From a virus: DNA of 35,742 bases. The notes below the pieces were generated by a model that did not search any database, had not been told where the DNA came from, and was given only the letters and a program-made list of their open reading frames with translations. Shown in pieces: positions 1 through 7,510 of this stretch. Made by a program: the position numbers and the translations under genes. The DNA lies in the IMG/VR virus record IMGVR_UViG_3300042525_000913, positions 1 to 35,742 of that record, one strand, 5' to 3'. Numbering within the stretch: the stretch's first letter is position 1; each line of letters begins with the position of its first letter.

Positions 1-3000
1 CCGACAGGGCCGGAGCCACCACGTTCAGGCTGCGCTCTAGGGCGGCGGTCTCCTTGGCGGTGAGGACGTAGCCGCTGCGGCTGGGGACAATCAGCTCTGG
101 CCCCACCTCGCCCACCAGGTAGGTTTGGCCTGCGCGGATGGGGCCACCGTCTTTGCGGGGGGTGGCTCCAGCGGGCTTGGCAGCGGCGAGGATCGCGGCG
201 ATTTGGTCGGCGTTCTGTTTGTCCAGTTGGCGCTGCTGCTCCTTGAATGCCCGGTCGGCCTCCCGCTGTTGGTTGGCGAAGGCTTCGGACGCCGCCTGCT
301 GTTCCTCCCGGAAGGCTTTGTCCTTGGCTCGTTGGTCTTCGGCGAAGGCTTCGGCGTTGGCCTCCTGCTGCTCCCGGAAGGCTTCGGCGTTGGCCTCCTG
401 CTGCTCCCGGAAGGCTTCGGCCTGGGCCTGTTGTTCCTCCTTGAAGGCTTGGTCGGCTTGGCGCTGGGTTTCGGCGAAGGCTTCGGCCTCTAGCGCCTGG
501 GCTTCCTGGAAGGCTTCGGCCTCGGCGGCTTGGGCTTCGGCGAAGGCAGCGGCCTTGGCCTGGATGCGCTCCTCAAATTCGGCGCGGGCCTTCTCCAATG
601 GCGACAGGTCGGTGTCGGCACTGGAGAGGATGGAGCCCCGTTGCCGCAGCACCTCCGCTTCGATTTTCTTGCGCTCCTTCAGCAGCCGATCCTCCTCAGC
701 GTACTGGGCCTTCAGGGCATCGGCTTCTTCCTTAGTGGCTTGGCTCAGGGCGAGGCGGCGCTCCACCTCCTGGCCCAGGGCATCAAATTCGCGGTTGCCT
801 TTGTCGCGTTCGGCCTCCAGCGCTTTTTGGAAGGCTTTGGCGGCGGCTTGCTGGCTATCCTGGAATGCCTTGGCCTCGGCCTGCTGCTGCTGTTGGAAGG
901 CTTTGGCCTGGGCGGCTTGGCCCTGGGCAAAGGCATCCTGGTCGGACTGCTGGCTGGACTGGAACGCCTTGGCCTCGGTGGACTGGGTTTTTTGGAACGC
1001 CTTGGCGTCGGCCTGCTGGGATTTGTTGAATGCTTTGGCGCTGGCCTGCTGAGATTTTTGGAACGCTTCGGCGTTCGCGGCCTGGGACTTGCTGAACAGT
1101 GCCCCCTCCTCCCGCTGGCTGTCGCCGAAGGTTTCCTCGGCGAGGCGCTTGGCTTCGTCGCGGGCGTCCTTCAGAGCATCGGCTTGGCGTTTGGCGGCTT
1201 CCTCTGCGGCCTTGGCGGCATCGGCTTGGGTGTCGGCGGCGTCGGTCACGGCGGTGGTGGTGGCCTCAGCGGTAGCCTCGGTATCGGCGACGGCTTCTTC
1301 GTTGGTGGCCTTCTGGTTGTCGAGGGTATCGCGGGCCATCTGAATCCGGGTCTGGGCCACGGCGGTTTCGGCAGCTTGGAGCTGCTTGTCTAGCTCAATG
1401 GCTTGGGCGCTGCCCTCCTCGGCCTCGGCCCGCAGCTTGCGGAGGTTGTTGAGGTTGTCGGTCTGTGCCCGGAAGCGTTGCTCTAGGGTTTGGCTTTCCA
1501 GGTTGGCCAGTTGGGTATCGGCCTGGTCTTGGGAAATTTCCCCACGGGCCAACTGCTCCAGGATCTTCGCCTGGGCTTGCAGCTTGGTGAGGTCGATGCC
1601 GCCCAGTGCCGACTTCAGCGCCTCGTCCATTTCCTTGATGCGGTCGGTCAAGCCTCCGGTGGCATCGCCCATGGCCGTTACGCCTGCGGTGGTCGCACCA
1701 ATGCGGTCGCGGTAGAGGTTGAGCTGTTTCATCTGGGCATCGCGACGGGCGATGTCTTCTTCGGTGACGGGCTTCTGTTCCTTCAGGGCATTGATGGCCG
1801 CATCAATCCCGGCGACGGTTTCCTCAATCACAGCGGGGTCAACGGCCAGCCCCTTCTCTAGGTCGGTGGCCACCTCTGCCGCTGCCAGCTTCACATCATC
1901 GGTGGCGGTGATGAGTTCATTGAAGGCGATGGCGCTACGGTTGCTGGCGGCCTCGGTGGCGGTGGCCAGTCCGGGGATAGGGCCACGGATCAGGTCGTCT
2001 AGCAGTCGCTGAAACCCGCCAATGTCTTCGCGTAGGGCGTTGAAGTTCTGCCCAGCCTCGGCCCCAATGCTGCGGCTGATTTCATCCCCGGCAGCGGTGC
2101 CAGCATCGGCCATCGCGGCCAGTGCGGTCTTGACCTCCTCGGTGCTTTTGCGCGTGGCTCCGGCCTGCTCGGTCACGGCGTTGAAGGTGTCGGCCACCAG
2201 GGCCACGCTGGCAGCGGCCCCGGCCACGGCCCCTAGGGCGATGGTGCCCTTGGCGATGGCAGCGGTCTGCGCCAGTTGGGCGGCGGTGGCTTGCCCGGTG
2301 GCCGCAGCGAGAACGCTTTTGGCGGCGGCGCTGGCCTGGGTAACGGCGGTGTTGGCAGCGGTGACGGTGGCGTTCTTGACCTGCCCTGCGCTGTCGGCCA
2401 GCAGCGCCCCGATGTTGGCTTGGTAGGCAAACACCAGGGCGGCTCTGGCCCCAGCAGCCCCGGTGGTGGCGGCGGTGTTGGCCAGTTGGGCGGCGGTGTT
2501 TTTGATGGTGCCTGCGCTGGAGATCACATCCTGCAAAATCTTGGTGCCGTTGGCGGCGTTGTAGGCGGTGACGGCAGCGGCGGCTGCGGCGAGGATGGTG
2601 GTGAAGGCGGCGGTACCAATCAGCGCTTTTTGAATTGGCCCCGGCAACCCTAGGAAGGTGTTGATCAACAGGGTGGCCCCGCGCACGGTCGGCTCAATGC
2701 CCACCGCCAGGAACTCGCCAATCGCGGCCAGCGCCCCTTGGGCCGAACCCTCGAACAACAGCAGTGCCCCGTTCAATCCTTCCAGTAGTTTCTTGCTGCT
2801 CTCCTCGGCCAGCCCCGCCGAGTTCTGCACGGCATCGTTCACCAGGGCGATCCGTTCGGGGGCGGTGTTGAGTAGCGCTTGGAAGGCGCGGCCACCCTCC
2901 ACGCCAAACAACGCCTTCATCAGCACGTCCTTGTCCTGCTGGCTGAGGCTGGTCATGTTCTGCTGAATCAGCGGCAGGATCTCCAGCACCGACTTCATCG

Positions 3001-3955
3001 AGCCATCGGCGTTTCTCACCCCTACCCCGATGGCATCGAACGCTTGGGAGGCACGGGCGCTCCCTCGCACCAACCCAGAGAACTCGGTCTCCATCCCGGC
3101 GCTGGCGATCTTCAGTCGCTCCAGTGCGGCGGCTAGGTTGGTGCCTGCCATGCTGCCCTGAATGCCCTGGTCGCCTAGCAGGCCCAGCAGCACGGCGGTG
3201 TCTCCCAGCGGTTGGTTGGCGGCGGCAGCAGCGGGGCCGACGTACTGAAACGATTCGCCCAGGGTGAGGATGCTGGAGTTGGTGTTGTTGGCGGTGGCGG
3301 TGAGGATGTCGCCCACCGTCCCGGCTTCGTCGGCAGAGAGGCCAAAGGTGCGGATGGTTTTGCCGATGATGTCGCCCGCCGCCAGCACCGATTCCCCGGT
3401 GGCTTCACTGGCACGGGCGATGCCTTCTAGCGCGGCGACCTGCTCGGTGGCGGTGAAGCCTGCGCGGGATAGGGCCACGCTCACCTGGCCGATCTCCTCC
3501 GGGCTTTTGGAGGTGACGATACCCAGCCGCTCGATTTCGCCGCGCAGGCTGGCCAGTTGTTCTTCGCTGGCCCCGCTGATTACCCCGCTCTGGCGCACGG
3601 CAGCATCGAACCCTCGGAAGGATTCGACGGCGGCGTTGGGCAATCCGGTGGCGAGGCGCTGCACCCCAGCCAACACGTTCTGGCCAAGCTGTTGCCCCAC
3701 CCCCTGAAAGATGGAGTTCATCACGTTCCCAGTCTTGGAGGTCTGATTCTCCAAGTCCTTCATCGCCCCAATGACCTGGCGGATCTCGGAGTCGTTGAGC
3801 TTGTAGGAATTTTTGAGGGCGGCAGCGGTGCGGGCCACCTGGGCATTCTCCTCGCGCACCTTCTTTAGGGCTTGCTCCATGCGGGCCACTTCCTTGGCCG
3901 CTTGGTCGCCGCCATCGGCGGAAATTTTGAAGCCCAGCTTAAAATCTCTAGCCAT
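1..3955 (-). CDS. Phage tail tape measure protein, TP901 type (C-terminus beyond the window)
   Basis: This protein sets tail length and is thought to act in DNA ejection. The reading frame is open for at least 1318 residues from ATG 3955 and leaves the window before its stop. The first ~110 residues are helical. Residues ~110-330 resemble the TP901 tape measure core, with runs such as SGVISGASEEQLASLRGEIE and LFGVEGGRAFQALLN. Small, Ala-rich segments follow. Residues 953-1051 and 1137-1246 are two arrays of 11-residue repeats (consensus AFxxxQQAxAx). Near the end lies the motif GGPIRAGQTYLVGEVGPELI, typical of tape measure C-termini. It overlaps the upstream tail gene by 8 nt. Many rightward reading frames here are only antisense shadows of this frame. 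Confidence 0.93.
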   Translation of the reverse strand, partial: MARDFKLGFKISADGGDQAAKEVARMEQALKKVREENAQVARTAAALKNSYKLNDSEIRQVIGAMKDLENQTSKTGNVMNSIFQGVGQQLGQNVLAGVQRLATGLPNAAVESFRGFDAAVRQSGVISGASEEQLASLRGEIERLGIVTSKSPEEIGQVSVALSRAGFTATEQVAALEGIARASEATGESVLAAGDIIGKTIRTFGLSADEAGTVGDILTATANNTNSSILTLGESFQYVGPAAAAANQPLGDTAVLLGLLGDQGIQGSMAGTNLAAALERLKIASAGMETEFSGLVRGSARASQAFDAIGVGVRNADGSMKSVLEILPLIQQNMTSLSQQDKDVLMKALFGVEGGRAFQALLNTAPERIALVNDAVQNSAGLAEESSKKLLEGLNGALLLFEGSAQGALAAIGEFLAVGIEPTVRGATLLINTFLGLPGPIQKALIGTAAFTTILAAAAAAVTAYNAANGTKILQDVISSAGTIKNTAAQLANTAATTGAAGARAALVFAYQANIGALLADSAGQVKNATVTAANTAVTQASAAAKSVLAAATGQATAAQLAQTAAIAKGTIALGAVAGAAASVALVADTFNAVTEQAGATRKSTEEVKTALAAMADAGTAAGDEISRSIGAEAGQNFNALREDIGGFQRLLDDLIRGPIPGLATATEAASNRSAIAFNELITATDDVKLAAAEVATDLEKGLAVDPAVIEETVAGIDAAINALKEQKPVTEEDIARRDAQMKQLNLYRDRIGATTAGVTAMGDATGGLTDRIKEMDEALKSALGGIDLTKLQAQAKILEQLARGEISQDQADTQLANLESQTLEQRFRAQTDNLNNLRKLRAEAEEGSAQAIELDKQLQAAETAVAQTRIQMARDTLDNQKATNEEAVADTEATAEATTTAVTDAADTQADAAKAAEEAAKRQADALKDARDEAKRLAEETFGDSQREEGALFSKSQAANAEAFQKSQQASAKAFNKSQQADAKAFQKTQSTEAKAFQSSQQSDQDAFAQGQAAQAKAFQQQQQAEAKAFQDSQQAAAKAFQKALEAERDKGNREFDALGQEVERRLALSQATKEEADALKAQYAEEDRLLKERKKIEAEVLRQRGSILSSADTDLSPLEKARAEFEERIQAKAAAFAEAQAAEAEAFQEAQALEAEAFAETQRQADQAFKEEQQAQAEAFREQQEANAEAFREQQEANAEAFAEDQRAKDKAFREEQQAASEAFANQQREADRAFKEQQRQLDKQNADQIAAILAAAKPAGATPRKDGGPIRAGQTYLVGEVGPELIVPSRSGYVLTAKETAALERSLNVVAPALS
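218..547 (-). repeat. Hendecad array 1 in tape measure (10 x 33 nt)
   Basis: Ten consecutive 33-nt units encode 11-residue repeats, from AFAEAQAAEAE through two identical copies of AFREQQEANAE to AFKEQQRQLDK. The span is exactly 330 nt. An 11-residue period fits a right-handed or nearly straight coiled coil rather than a heptad coil. Confidence 0.9.
803..1099 (-). repeat. Hendecad array 2 in tape measure (9 x 33 nt)
   Basis: Nine consecutive 33-nt units run from LFSKSQAANAE and AFQKSQQASAK to AFQKALEAERD. The span is exactly 297 nt. It is separated from array 1 by 85 residues of ordinary charged helix. It is richer in Lys and Ser than array 1, so it has diverged but keeps the same AF...Q register. 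Confidence 0.88.
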
Positions 3956-4586
3956 CGCCCTCGGCCTCCAGTCGGTTCAGCAGTTGGTCGATGCGGCTCA
4001 TGGCCTGGGGGGCATCGGCCATCATCGTGGCGTGGTGGCGTTCCTTCGCTGGCTTGGCCACCCAACTGCGATCCTCCGCCACCGCCAATAGCTCCCGGAA
4101 GGGGCGACTCATCAGCCCGTCCACCTCCGCGAGGCTGTTGCACTGGCCAACCAACGCCGCCAACAAACTGGCCTTGTCGCTGATGGGCAAGCCCGGATCG
4201 GCACCGGGGCTGTGGGGGTGGCGCTGGGCCGGGGGCTGGTTCAGCAGCAGCAGGGGGGCGGTGATAATTTCGTCGGCCTCCTTGCGGGCAAACAGCAGGC
4301 GCATCGCTTGGCGGACGCTGACGGTTTCGGCGGGGATGCCGGAAGCGATTAAACACCAATTAACCAGCCATTGAAACCGAGCATGGCTGACGTAGACCTC
4401 CTCCGGGCTGGCCTCAGAATCTTGGAGGATGCCCACCGCTTCCTCGCGTAGCTCCTGGAACACAAACCAGTCATCGGCATTGCAGCCGCCGCAGATGGCA
4501 TAGCGCCCAAACCTATCCCGATACTGGAGGTCGCCAGTACCGAGGAACTTGTAGTCGGGCGCGTTATCGGGTTCCAGCCAGGGCAT
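3948..4586 (-). CDS. Tail protein between tube and tape measure (possible assembly chaperone)
   Basis: 212 residues, family not recognised. It lies between a 55-residue ORF and the tape measure gene, overlapping the latter by 8 nt. This is the place where siphoviruses usually keep tail assembly chaperones. The N-terminus begins MPWLEPDNAPDYKFLG and contains a single CxxC (CGGC). The middle is hydrophobic and helical, and the C-terminus is helical. I saw no clear slippery sequence linking it to the 55-residue ORF, which ends 3 nt upstream, so the chaperone role is inferred from position only. Confidence 0.75.
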   Translation of the reverse strand: MPWLEPDNAPDYKFLGTGDLQYRDRFGRYAICGGCNADDWFVFQELREEAVGILQDSEASPEEVYVSHARFQWLVNWCLIASGIPAETVSVRQAMRLLFARKEADEIITAPLLLLNQPPAQRHPHSPGADPGLPISDKASLLAALVGQCNSLAEVDGLMSRPFRELLAVAEDRSWVAKPAKERHHATMMADAPQAMSRIDQLLNRLEAEGDG

Positions 4587-4589
4587 GGG

Positions 4590-4757
4590 TTAGGGCTTCG
4601 CGGATAGGGCTTGGTCGATGAGGCTGATAGCTTTGGCCAGGTGGGTCAGTGCCTCCGTGGCCTGGGGCGTGTTGGCAGGGCCGCTCTCATGCACCGCCAG
4701 CTTGTGGTGATAGGCGGTGAGGATGTTCAGCAGCGAAGACAGAAAAGCGTCACGCAT
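4590..4757 (-). CDS. Small tail-region protein, 55 aa
   Basis: The frame runs from ATG 4757 to TAA 4590 and encodes a helical protein starting MRDAFLSSLLNILTAYHHKL. It fills the gap between the tail tube gene and the 212-residue gene, whose ATG follows 3 nt after this stop. No strong Shine-Dalgarno is visible. A small first chaperone frame is a reasonable guess from position. The family is not recognised. Confidence 0.6.
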   Translation of the reverse strand: MRDAFLSSLLNILTAYHHKLAVHESGPANTPQATEALTHLAKAISLIDQALSAKP

Positions 4758-4783
4758 AGGAGGGCAAGCCTAAGAGGTCATGT

Positions 4784-4856
4784 CCCCCCTCTCCTCCCTG
4801 GGAGAGGGGGCTAGGGGGTGAGGGCTACGGGGTGGTGGGCGGTGCCCACCCTACGG
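4784..4856. repeat. Dispersed repeats A and D, intergenic
   Basis: A copy of the ~40-bp repeat A (CCCCTCTCC..GGGAGAGGGGGCTAGGGGGTGAGG) is followed at once by repeat D, which contains the inverted repeat GTGGGC-GGT-GCCCAC and ends CCCTACGG. Together they fill the spacer after the tail tube gene. Both families recur elsewhere in the window. Confidence 0.85.
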
Positions 4857-4858
4857 GT

Positions 4859-5653
4859 TTATGCCGTCATCGTCGCCAAGTTGTACTCTGCGTAAGGCTT
4901 TTCCCAGCCGTTGGGGATGCCCACCGACAGATCGAGCTGCACCGTCTGGATGCTGTTGTCGATGGTGAGGGCCGCGTCGGAAATCAGTTCGCACAGCGGG
5001 TAGTGGCGGATCACCTTTTGGGAGATGCCTGCCAGGTAGACCTCGGCCCACAGCTCGAAGATGCCGAACTTGGTGGCCGTGCCGGGGCCACCGTAGTACT
5101 GGATGCTGGTCGCCGTCGCCATGATGGGGATGTCGATGGGGGCACCCGCCTGGGCGGCATTGAATACCAACTTGGTATTGGCCGCATCTAGAACCACCTG
5201 GCCAGCACTGGGTGTGGTGGTGCCACGCACCAGGGAACCGGGCTGGCCCCATGCGCCCTCCTCGGAGACAAAGGCGTAGATGCCGTAGGTGGTGTCGTTG
5301 GCGGTGGTAAAGAAGGCGTTGGAAATTTCGTAGGGGGCGGTGGCAGGGACGGTGGTGCTGATGATGCTGGGCAGGGGCACGTTGCTCCCGGTCTTGGGGA
5401 ACTCGTTGCGGCCAAAGCCCATGTGGAACCAGTCTTGCTCGTTCCAGGAAATCTGGAGGCCGTAGGTGGTGGCCCCTTTGATTTTGCGCTTGGTCTTGTA
5501 TTCGCCGTTGATGAAGCGGTTGGTTTCCTGCTCCTCGCTCTCGCTGGAGTCGGCCCAGCTAATGGGGCCAAGGAAGAAGCCACGCTGCTGGGGGCGGCTG
5601 CCGTTGCCGAGCTGGGTGGTGCGTCCAAAAATTTTGCCGAGTCCTTGGGGCAT
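4859..5653 (-). CDS. Major tail tube protein
   Basis: 264 residues. It starts MPQGLGKIFGRTTQLGNG and continues as a beta-rich protein without a signal peptide or membrane segment. It follows the gp36/gp37-like connector genes and precedes the chaperone-position genes and the tape measure, which is the standard place for the tube subunit of a long-tailed phage. No sheath-sized gene accompanies it, so a non-contractile tail is likely. The assignment rests on position, size and composition; the sequence family was not identified. Confidence 0.75.
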   Translation of the reverse strand: MPQGLGKIFGRTTQLGNGSRPQQRGFFLGPISWADSSESEEQETNRFINGEYKTKRKIKGATTYGLQISWNEQDWFHMGFGRNEFPKTGSNVPLPSIISTTVPATAPYEISNAFFTTANDTTYGIYAFVSEEGAWGQPGSLVRGTTTPSAGQVVLDAANTKLVFNAAQAGAPIDIPIMATATSIQYYGGPGTATKFGIFELWAEVYLAGISQKVIRHYPLCELISDAALTIDNSIQTVQLDLSVGIPNGWEKPYAEYNLATMTA

Positions 5654-5657
5654 GGGT

Positions 5658-6125
5658 CTAGATCCTCTGCTGATAAACGAGATTGACTTGGTACAAACTG
5701 GCGAAGGCCATCACGCCGCTGGCGGCATCGCGGCCTAGGGGGGTGGTCTCTAGATGGAACAAACCGGGGATGCAAACCGTGTGGCCCGGTGTGGCCAAGG
5801 TGGGCATCAGGCCCGACAGCAGACTGCGCACCTGGGCCATGATTTCCCAGCCCTCCCGGTAGGCTTGTTCGCGCTTGGCCTTCAGGCCCAACGTCAGAAG
5901 CAACTGGGCTTCCTCGGTCTGGGTGAGGTAGCGCCCTGCCCCGGTGGGTTCGTTGCTGCGCAGGTCGTCCATCTCCACCGCCAGCACCGCCGCCCCTCGC
6001 ACCGCCCCGGTGGTTTCGGTCTCCGGGTCAACCGCCAGCTTCACCCGCGCCATCAGGGTCGCATTGCTTTGCAACGCCGCCACCACGGCAGACTCCAAAT
6101 CGGTTTGTAGGTTGGGGGTGGGCAT
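5658..6125 (-). CDS. Mu gp37-like tail-completion protein (DUF1834-like)
   Basis: 155 residues, starting MPTPNLQTDLESAVVAALQS. The pattern of an N-terminal helix, a central strand with LAVEMDDLRSNEP, a helix rich in AQLLLTLGLKAKREQAYREG and a C-terminal domain ending YQVNLVYQQRI fits the Gp37 family that terminates tails in Mu-like phages. It starts 2 nt after the DUF1320-like gene and ends 4 nt before the tube gene, so it is part of the same connector cluster. Overall similarity is judged by eye. Confidence 0.65.
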   Translation of the reverse strand: MPTPNLQTDLESAVVAALQSNATLMARVKLAVDPETETTGAVRGAAVLAVEMDDLRSNEPTGAGRYLTQTEEAQLLLTLGLKAKREQAYREGWEIMAQVRSLLSGLMPTLATPGHTVCIPGLFHLETTPLGRDAASGVMAFASLYQVNLVYQQRI

Positions 6126-6127
6126 GG

Positions 6128-6562
6128 CTAGAAATCGGCGAGGGTGTCGCGGCTGAAGACGGGGGCAGGGCTGGAGTAGGACGGACTACCTGGGCTGGGG
6201 GCCACCTCGGAGGCAGGCAGGCCCAGGCCCATCTTGCAACTGCCGATGAGCTGAAGCTGCTTGATGGCATCCTCGTACCGCGCCCGCACGTCGTCGCGAG
6301 GCTTGAGGCTGTCGAGGTAGTAACGCACCAGATCCAGCTCAATGGCCTTCAGGATCGCCGGGGCGGTGGCAAAGGGCATCGCCGCCGCCACGCTGGGGCA
6401 CCCGGCAATCATGCCGTCAATCAACGCCGTCGCCTTCTCCTGATTGCGGAGTAGGTTGGCGGTGTTGACGGTGGTGGCCTCTGGGTCGTGCAGGTTGGTG
6501 AGGTCGATCATCTCGTCCTCACCAAAGGCATCCAGGTAATCCTGAAGGGCGGCGTAGGGCAT
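6128..6562 (-). CDS. Mu gp36-like head-tail connector (DUF1320)
   Basis: 144 residues. The opening MPYAALQDYLDAFGEDEMID followed by helices carrying ATALIDGMIAGC and a segment with LDLVRYYLDSLKPRDDVRAR is typical of DUF1320 proteins, for example Mu gp36, which form the head-tail connector ring. The C-terminal ~35 residues are Pro/Ser rich and probably disordered. It abuts the small gene upstream and the gp37-like gene downstream, giving the expected order. Confidence 0.82.
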   Translation of the reverse strand: MPYAALQDYLDAFGEDEMIDLTNLHDPEATTVNTANLLRNQEKATALIDGMIAGCPSVAAAMPFATAPAILKAIELDLVRYYLDSLKPRDDVRARYEDAIKQLQLIGSCKMGLGLPASEVAPSPGSPSYSSPAPVFSRDTLADF

Positions 6563-6745
6563 CTACTTCACCAGCAATCCTTGGGCAATGAACGCGGCCA
6601 CCGTGGCGCTGGCGGGGTCAACCTCAATCACGCCGTTGGCAGGCACGGTGCCGATGCCCTCAATGAACAGATCGGCAGTAGCCCGGTAGGAGGCGAACTC
6701 TGGCAGGGCGTTTGGGGTTGGGTCGGGCTTGGGTTTGGTGGGCAT
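6563..6745 (-). CDS. Small connector-region protein, 60 aa
   Basis: The start at ATG 6745 (MPTKPKPDPTPN) is chosen over an upstream frame extension. The protein has a Pro-rich N-terminus and then a compact domain (FASYRATADLFIEGIGTVPA...AAFIAQGLLVK), matching the short Mu gp35-like proteins found before gp36. The N-terminal fold recalls the first ~50 residues of the gene at 7507-7950 (YRALTTISDG...ALLAVGYVE). It ends directly at the DUF1320 start. Confidence 0.65.
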   Translation of the reverse strand: MPTKPKPDPTPNALPEFASYRATADLFIEGIGTVPANGVIEVDPASATVAAFIAQGLLVK

Positions 6746-6796
6746 GGCGGGGATGGGTGAGGGGCGTTCCACAATTGTGGAAAAGGGGGGATGGGT

Positions 6797-6816
6797 TGGT
6801 GGGCGGTGCCCACTAC
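6797..6816. repeat. Dispersed repeat D copy
   Basis: TTGGTGGGCGGTGCCCACTA carries the GTGGGC-GGT-GCCCAC inverted repeat seen at 4835, 7977 and 8975. It overlaps the 3' end of the HU gene by a few bases. Confidence 0.6.
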
Positions 6817-7091
6817 GAGCCGCCGACTTGGGTTTTGAACTCTTTGCCGGGATGGAACCGGGGCACCAACTTGGCGGGGATGACGAGCTCTTCTCCGGTG
6901 GCGGGGTTGCGGCCCATACGTTCCTTGGTCAGCTTCGCCTCGAAGGCACCGAAGCCCACCAGGGTGACTTTCTCGCCGTTGGCTACGGTGGATTGAATCA
7001 CCTCAATCAGGCCATCCAGGGCACGGACCACGTCCTTCTGGGAGAGGTCGGTGACGGCGGCGGTGCGTTGAATCAACTCAGCTTTGTTCAT
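6813..7091 (-). CDS. HU/IHF-family nucleoid protein
   Basis: 92 residues from ATG 7091 (MNKAELIQRTAAVTDLSQKD), a full-length HU-family protein. The beta-arm signature GRNPATGEELVIPA and the core VTLVGFGAFEAKLTKER are intact. HU/IHF proteins bend DNA. In Mu, host HU and IHF assist the transpososome, so a phage-borne copy may serve transposition or genome packing. It sits unusually in the late head-tail region rather than among early genes. An upstream TTG at 7115 is a less likely start. Confidence 0.95.
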   Translation of the reverse strand: MNKAELIQRTAAVTDLSQKDVVRALDGLIEVIQSTVANGEKVTLVGFGAFEAKLTKERMGRNPATGEELVIPAKLVPRFHPGKEFKTQVGGS

Positions 7092-7139
7092 GGGGTTCTT
7101 GGGGTAGCTGGGCAAATGCGACGGGCATGTCGCTTTTGG

Positions 7140-7358
7140 CTAGGCGGGGAAGTCGTCATCCTCGGCGGGCTCTACAAACCCCCGACTGCCACCGCCTTGG
7201 CGACGGCCAGGGAATTGATCTCGGTCGCCCTTCCTCACCACTGGGCCGCTCTCCTCGCGACGAGGGTTGGCCTGGATGGCGGAGAACATCATCCCCATGG
7301 CCGCGCTCATGGTGGCGATGGAGATGATGAGGATGGCAACGGTCAGTAGGTCGGTCAT
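7140..7358 (-). CDS. Small membrane protein, 72 aa (holin-like candidate)
   Basis: One N-terminal transmembrane segment (LLTVAILIISIATMSAAMGM) is followed by a charged, Arg/Gly-rich tail ending EDDDFPA. Its ATG overlaps the TGA of the 51-residue membrane protein upstream (ATGA), which implies coupled translation. Size, topology and pairing recall small phage holins, but no endolysin is adjacent, so function is not established. Confidence 0.7.
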   Translation of the reverse strand: MTDLLTVAILIISIATMSAAMGMMFSAIQANPRREESGPVVRKGDRDQFPGRRQGGGSRGFVEPAEDDDFPA

Positions 7359-7510
7359 CGGTGAAAGGTGGGTAGGCCCACGGGGAATTGGTCTCGGTCG
7401 GGGGGCGGGGTTGGGTCGGCCCTAGCGGCTAGCACCACCCAAAAGAAGAAGGTCACGCTGACCAGCACCAGGGCCAGGGCAAACAGGTCGGCTTGGCGGA
7501 GGGGTGTCAC
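7355..7510 (-). CDS. Small membrane protein, 51 aa, GTG start
   Basis: GTG 7510 is preceded by a clear Shine-Dalgarno (GGAGGT, 7 nt upstream). The protein begins MTPLRQADLFALALVLVSVT, has one transmembrane helix (about residues 9-29), and ends in a Pro-rich tail. Its GTG overlaps the stop of the gene upstream (GTGA), and its own stop overlaps the next ATG (ATGA). It forms a tightly coupled pair with the 72-residue membrane protein. Confidence 0.75.
   Translation of the reverse strand: MTPLRQADLFALALVLVSVTFFFWVVLAARADPTPPPDRDQFPVGLPTFHR

Noticed and set aside
138-1393. Long rightward ORFs rich in Ala/Ser/Trp or Gly/Leu
   Set aside because: They are antisense shadows of the tape measure hendecad region; the minus-strand frame has TP901 features, the repeat register and the expected C-terminal motif.
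3865-4359. Minus-strand ORF overlapping two tail genes
   Set aside because: Pro/Arg-rich composition and full overlap with better frames on the same strand.
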